Shown piece by piece: positions 61,266 through 64,000 of a DNA stretch of 64,000 bases (the first letter of the stretch is position 1; each line of letters opens with the position of its first letter). Where the stretch lies: the NCBI GenBank assembly GCA_025153775.1, contig JAOALC010000003.1, positions 558,001-622,000 of the forward strand, written 5' to 3'. The DNA is from SAR92 clade bacterium H231 (GTDB taxonomy: Bacteria > Pseudomonadota > Gammaproteobacteria > Pseudomonadales > Porticoccaceae). The notes below the pieces were generated by a model. It was not told where the DNA came from, did no database searches, and saw only the letters and a list, made by a program, of their open reading frames with translations. The translations under genes and the position numbers were made by a program.

Positions 61266-61610
61266 ATGTCTGACGACGAAAATACCCTAAAGGTTCTTAA
61301 AATACTTGAGAAGCATCCGGAGCTTACCCAGAGAGAGCTGGCTGCGGAGCTTGGTGTGAGCCTAGGTAAAACTCATTACCTGCTGAAGTCCTTGGTTGAT
61401 ATTGGCTTGGTGAAGCTGGATAACTTCCAGCGATCAAATAATAAGTGGGGCTATGCTTATCTGCTGACGCCCAAGGGTCTGGCGGAAAAGGCAGCTATCA
61501 CGGTTCGCTTCCTGGCTCGAAAGCAGGTCGAGTATAAGCGGCTTGAGCAAGAGATTGAGTCGCTGAAGTCTGAGGTGGATGGGGTTGCCTCTAGGGCCGA
61601 TGGCCGATAA
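61266..61610 (+). CDS. MarR-type EPS-associated regulator
   Basis: This 114-residue winged-helix protein has an HTH with TQRELAAELGVSLGKTHYLL and a wing with NNKWGYAYLLTPKGL. A C-terminal coiled coil (KQVEYKRLEQEIESLKSE) follows. It matches the pattern of the EPS-associated MarR family found at the head of exopolysaccharide operons. It is the first gene of the unit with the ops-like leader. The ribosome site is weak. The target may be the operon itself. Confidence 0.88.
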   Translation: MSDDENTLKVLKILEKHPELTQRELAAELGVSLGKTHYLLKSLVDIGLVKLDNFQRSNNKWGYAYLLTPKGLAEKAAITVRFLARKQVEYKRLEQEIESLKSEVDGVASRADGR

Positions 61611-61661
61611 TAGCTTGTGCAGAAGGTTTAAATCAATTCAACAAACGGAAGCATTAACATT

Positions 61662-62657
61662 TTGAAAAAGTATCAGATTTATGGCATAGGCGCAGCACTT
61701 GTGGATACTGAGGTGGTGGTGTCTGACGAATTTTTGGCTGAAGCAAGCATAGATAAAGGTGTTATGACGCTTGTCGACCAGGCGCGGCAGGCTGATATCT
61801 TGGTATCCCTGAGTACCCATGATGTTCATATGATGCGCAAGTGTGGCGGCTCTGCCTGCAACTCAGTGGTTGCGGCGAGCAGTTTTGGTGCAAGTGCGTT
61901 TTTTAGTGGCAAGGTCGCGGATGATGCTGATGGCGAGCTGTTTGTGCATGACCTCAGTGAGGCCGGCGTAGATGTTCCCTCGATTGGTCCGGAGCCTGGT
62001 GTGACCGGGAAGTGCTTGGTTATGGTTACCAGCGACGCCGAGAGAACCATGAATACCTACCTGGGTGCCAGCGAGGCTCTGTCTGGGCGAGAGATCGATA
62101 AGGCTGCGCTGATCAATTCAGAATGGTTCTATGTGGAAGGCTACCTTGTGACGGATGATGCACGATCGTCGGTTATTCAGGAGGCGGTGGCCCTAGCAAA
62201 GACCAAGGGCGTCAAGGTGGCCCTCAGCCTGTCTGACCCTTTTGTGGCGCAGGTGTTTGGTGAAAACTTGCGGGCAGTGATCGGCGAGGGCGTCGACCAT
62301 ATTTTCTGCAATAAGGATGAGGCGGTCGCCTTTACTGAGACCGACAGCATTGAAGAGGCTTTTGAGGCCCTGAAACGATATACAAAAACCTTTGCCGTGA
62401 CTGATGGCGGCAATGGCGCATTTGTCTTTGATGGTGAGACAATGATCAAGTCGCCCGGTGTTGCCGCCGACGCAGTTGATACCAATGGTGCTGGTGATAT
62501 GTTTGCGGGCGCCTTTTTGTATGCGGTGACTGCGGGCCGTGATTTCAAATGGGCGGCAGAATTAGCCAATGAGTCCGCGGCGAGGGTGGTCGGGCAGTTT
62601 GGTCCTAGGCTTGATGCGATAGAGTTTGATTCTATCAAGGCGAAGTTTGGAATCTAG
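61662..62657 (+). CDS. PfkB-family sugar/nucleoside kinase, adenosine-kinase type
   Basis: This 331-residue kinase has the PfkB signature 1 region GGSACNSVVAASSFGASAFF and signature 2 VDTNGAGDMFAGAFLYA, with the catalytic aspartate in GAGD. Sequence style is that of bacterial adenosine/ribokinase-like enzymes. The substrate (adenosine, a sugar or a sugar precursor) cannot be decided. It starts at TTG 61662 with no strong ribosome site. Its place between the EPS regulator and manC suggests a supply role, or it may simply be carried along. Confidence 0.87.
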   Translation: MKKYQIYGIGAALVDTEVVVSDEFLAEASIDKGVMTLVDQARQADILVSLSTHDVHMMRKCGGSACNSVVAASSFGASAFFSGKVADDADGELFVHDLSEAGVDVPSIGPEPGVTGKCLVMVTSDAERTMNTYLGASEALSGREIDKAALINSEWFYVEGYLVTDDARSSVIQEAVALAKTKGVKVALSLSDPFVAQVFGENLRAVIGEGVDHIFCNKDEAVAFTETDSIEEAFEALKRYTKTFAVTDGGNGAFVFDGETMIKSPGVAADAVDTNGAGDMFAGAFLYAVTAGRDFKWAAELANESAARVVGQFGPRLDAIEFDSIKAKFGI

Positions 62658-62783
62658 CCTTTGATAAAGGCTATTATCGGAATCTAGAGAGCTTGATTTT
62701 TGAAGTTTCTGACGATTATAAAAGAACAGTGAAGCTTAAAACGCATTCCGTTTGAGTTGATTAACTTACAAAAGGGGTTTCAT

Positions 62784-64000
62784 ATGGGCATTTGTCCGGT
62801 CATCATGGCAGGAGGATCTGGTACGCGACTGTGGCCGCTCTCGCGCGCGGCGCACCCTAAACAGTTTCTTAAGTTGCATGGTGAAGACACTATGCTTCAG
62901 GCGACGGTCAAGCGACTTTCGGGGCTAAATACTCAAGGCTCAATAACTATTTGTAATGAGGAACACAGATTCTTAGTTGCAGAGCAGCTTCGTGAGCTTG
63001 ATAAGCAAGGGTCCATTATTCTTGAGCCAGTTGGCCGTAATACCGCACCTGCTATTGCGCTGGCTGCGTTAACTGCTAACGATGATCCATTGCTGCTGGT
63101 CCTTGCTGCTGACCATGTTATACAAGACGAAGCAGCTTTCCATGCGGCTGTGATGCGAGCGACCCCTCTTGCAGAAGCTGGGAAACTCGTAACTTTTGGG
63201 ATTGTGCCCGCCCAACCGCACACAGGCTATGGCTACATTAGGCGGGGCAAAGATCTAGGTGAAGGTTTTGAGGTAGACGCGTTTGTGGAAAAGCCAAGTT
63301 CAGATGTCGCCCAGGATTACTTTTCATCAGGGGACTACTACTGGAATAGTGGTATGTTCTTATTCAGGGCAAGCAACTATCTTGAAGAGCTAAAAAAGTT
63401 CCGTCCCGACATTCTGGAGCAATGTAAGGCATCAGTGATGGAGATTAAGGCTGATTTTGATTTTTTGCGAATTAATAGAGAAATGTTTGAGTCATGCGCT
63501 GCTGAATCTGTCGATTATGCTGTGATGGAGAAAACCTCACGCGCAGTTGTTGTGCCGATGGATGCTGGTTGGAGTGACATAGGCTCTTGGTCATCACTTT
63601 GGGATATTAGTGAAAAGGATGGGGAAGGTAATTCCATTCATGGTGATGTAGTCCTTCATAATACGCATAACTCCTATGTAAGAACGGATGATAAGTTGGT
63701 GACGGCTATCGGCGTGGACGAATTAGTTATAATTGCGACTAAAGATACTCTTATGGTTGCTCATAAAAATTGTGCTCAAGATGTAAAAATCATCACTGAA
63801 ATGTTGAAGGCGAATTCACGGAGCGAGTGGGAGTTAAGTCGTGAAGTTTATCGGCCATGGGGAAAGTATGATTCTATTGATAGCGGCGAAGGCTATCAGG
63901 TCAAACGAATTACTGTTAAGCCGGGTGCTAAATTAAGCGTACAAATGCATCACCATAGAGCGGAACATTGGGTCGTGGTAGGTGGATCTGCAATGGTAAC
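62784..64000 (+). CDS. manC: Mannose-1-phosphate guanylyltransferase/mannose-6-phosphate isomerase, 3' end cut
   Basis: The 405 codons present form the start of a bifunctional ManC/AlgA-type enzyme. The nucleotidyltransferase signature [20 protein letters not shown] is at the N-terminus, followed by [23 protein letters not shown] and FVEKPS. The beginning of the C-terminal isomerase cupin ([19 protein letters not shown]) is the last part read. It makes GDP-mannose from mannose-1-phosphate. AAAGGGG precedes the ATG. The gene runs off the window, so about 70 residues are missing. Confidence 0.95.
   Translation, partial: MGICPVIMAGGSGTRLWPLSRAAHPKQFLKLHGEDTMLQATVKRLSGLNTQGSITICNEEHRFLVAEQLRELDKQGSIILEPVGRNTAPAIALAALTANDDPLLLVLAADHVIQDEAAFHAAVMRATPLAEAGKLVTFGIVPAQPHTGYGYIRRGKDLGEGFEVDAFVEKPSSDVAQDYFSSGDYYWNSGMFLFRASNYLEELKKFRPDILEQCKASVMEIKADFDFLRINREMFESCAAESVDYAVMEKTSRAVVVPMDAGWSDIGSWSSLWDISEKDGEGNSIHGDVVLHNTHNSYVRTDDKLVTAIGVDELVIIATKDTLMVAHKNCAQDVKIITEMLKANSRSEWELSREVYRPWGKYDSIDSGEGYQVKRITVKPGAKLSVQMHHHRAEHWVVVGGSAMV

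Overview
The window looks like chromosomal DNA of a free-living, probably marine gammaproteobacterium. The inference rests on gene content: respiratory nitrate reductase with tandem NarK transporters behind an FNR-type promoter, a large TonB-dependent receptor, a TPR-sulfotransferase, Puu-type polyamine catabolism, and a YjbH/Wzi/RfaH polysaccharide system. The style recalls Cellvibrionales-type (SAR92/OM60-like) genomes, but no marker gene here settles the taxonomy. There is no phage, transposase, CRISPR array or rRNA operon.

Layout. (1) 1-3.3 kb, minus strand: narK1-type, narK2-type and the first 49 codons of narG, with a perfect FNR/ANR box upstream and a 108-bp hairpin element between narK and narG. 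(2) 3.4-12.4 kb: Hsp20, a PYROXD2/phytoene-desaturase-like flavoprotein, a beta-propeller-like protein, a TonB-dependent receptor, a TPR-sulfotransferase and folD. (3) 12.7-34.7 kb: a polyamine/methylated-amine locus. A tightly packed minus-strand operon (tetR, acyl-CoA dehydrogenase, potF-A-B-C) diverges from a plus-strand series: two PYROXD2-like flavoproteins, a GcvT-like protein, an NDP-forming CoA ligase, PuuA-like, a Rieske oxygenase, PuuB-like, a class III aminotransferase and agmatinase. A TetR-GNAT fusion regulator and puuD follow. (4) 34.7-41.7 kb: an amidohydrolase lipoprotein, two further lipoproteins (one a PKD/HEWGH metalloprotease-like protein), tRNA-Leu(CAG), a ComEA-like protein and an SLC13/RCK transporter. 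(5) 41.8-64.0 kb: exopolysaccharide locus. It holds manB, rfaH, two six-repeat SLBB export proteins, wzi, rmlA, an rmlC remnant, rmlD and rmlB, a double-domain 2OG oxygenase, a Pro-Thr/Gly-Thr-Thr repeat protein in the YjbE/GfcA position, yjbH, yjbF, wzz and a WecA-type transferase. A new transcription unit with an ops-like RfaH site in its leader then starts: EPS-associated MarR regulator, PfkB kinase and manC, which runs off the window.

How the genes work together. The polyamine locus can import polyamines (PotFABC), glutamylate them (PuuA), oxidise them (PuuB), transaminate, and release GABA (PuuD). The Rieske oxygenase, the GcvT-like protein, paired flavoproteins and nearby folD suggest an added route for N-methyl or one-carbon groups via folate. 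The polysaccharide locus supplies GDP-mannose and dTDP-deoxysugar precursors, a lipid-linked initiating transferase, chain-length control and an unusual outer-membrane export set. RfaH and an ops-like site occur in the same locus, which suggests antitermination of the distal operon.

The most notable points are the truncated rmlC lying in frame behind rmlA, the TetR-GNAT fusion, the mixed Puu/Rieske/GcvT gene set, the repeat-rich YjbE-position protein, and the non-canonical export module with two large SLBB paralogues and no tyrosine kinase visible.
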